Shown: piece after piece, positions 5,891-6,071 of the stretch
How the letters are laid out: each line of letters begins with the position of its first letter
How positions within the stretch are numbered: the first letter of the stretch is position 1
Origin: an uncultured Acetobacteraceae bacterium
Lineage (GTDB): Bacteria; Pseudomonadota; Alphaproteobacteria; Acetobacterales; Acetobacteraceae
DNA length: 6,071 nt
NCBI GenBank assembly: GCA_937874445.1
Contig: CALNAL010000180.1
Span: forward strand, 1-6,071
Direction of reading: 5' to 3'
Notes under the pieces: generated by a model
What the model was told of the DNA's origin: nothing
Database searches by the model: none
Seen by the model: the letters and a program-made list of their open reading frames with translations, nothing else
Position numbers and translations under genes: made by a program

Positions 5891-6071
5891 CGGTGCGACG
5901 GGACTTCCCGGCGCGGAATCGTCTCATAGCACCGTTTGCCCGGGTCGCGTCAGCCGCCCCCGCTCGCCCCTGCCGTGTGGGCGATGGGGGTTCCCTCGGC
6001 GGGGCCGCGCCCCCCGCGCACGTACCCCCCGTGCCCCCCCACGGCCCCCCCCGCGGCCGCCCGGCAAATGG
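5891..6071. other. upstream flank of the small gene grading into C-rich contig end, no gene
   Basis: Up to about 5990 this looks like ordinary intergenic DNA that should hold the small gene's promoter. A weak match, CTGACG then TATGAG on the minus strand (5953-5948 and 5928-5923), has a 19-bp spacer, so I do not call it. A 12-bp inverted repeat CGGGA-CT-TCCCG lies at 5899-5910. From about 5990 the sequence becomes runs of C separated by short G/A/T islands, like the opposite end of the window, and is likely unreliable. No gene is supported. Confidence 0.6.

Noticed and set aside
1..6071. CRISPR array, transposon ends, tRNA or toxin-antitoxin genes
   Set aside because: Reading both strands I found no regularly spaced repeats, terminal inverted repeats, cloverleaf-like sequence or paired small genes that would support any of these.

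Overview
This 6.07 kb window is from a GC-rich bacterium. It carries four protein-coding genes that I can support, and both ends dissolve into C-rich low-complexity sequence. The Tat-exported family 5 solute-binding protein, the M20 dipeptidase, a TadG-like pilus-associated protein and strongly GC-biased codon use suggest an alphaproteobacterium, plausibly Acetobacteraceae. That placement is inference from gene type and composition; no rRNA or tRNA is present to confirm it.

Layout: 1-352 is low-complexity sequence grading into the 3' flank of the first gene, with no A or T before position 108. 353-1936 (-) encodes a periplasmic solute-binding protein of a peptide/opine-type ABC transporter. 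A 104-bp divergent intergenic region follows, then an M20-family dipeptidase at 2041-3438 (+). A strong hairpin at 3465-3489 separates its end from the convergent end of a large TadG-like envelope/pilus-associated protein at 3512-5365 (-). Upstream of that, 5506-5862 (-) encodes a 118-residue protein of unknown function whose start lies beside a 13-bp tandem duplication carrying the ribosome binding site. The sequence after about 5990 becomes C-rich again.

How the genes fit together: the divergent binding protein and dipeptidase look like a small peptide-scavenging pair, one capturing peptides (or similar solutes) in the periplasm and the other hydrolysing dipeptides in the cytoplasm. No permease or ATPase gene is in view. 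The TadG-like gene and the small gene form a separate minus-strand pair with 140 bp between them. No other Tad/Flp pilus genes are present, so the TadG-like protein is an orphan here.

The most notable observation is a 110-bp segment of the TadG-like gene (3791-3900) with only about 28% G+C (31 of 110 by count). It stays in frame and encodes a Lys/Tyr/Asn/Ser-rich loop in an otherwise GC-rich gene. I see no CRISPR array, transposase, tRNA or recognisable defence system, and nothing here amounts to a clearly new multi-gene system.
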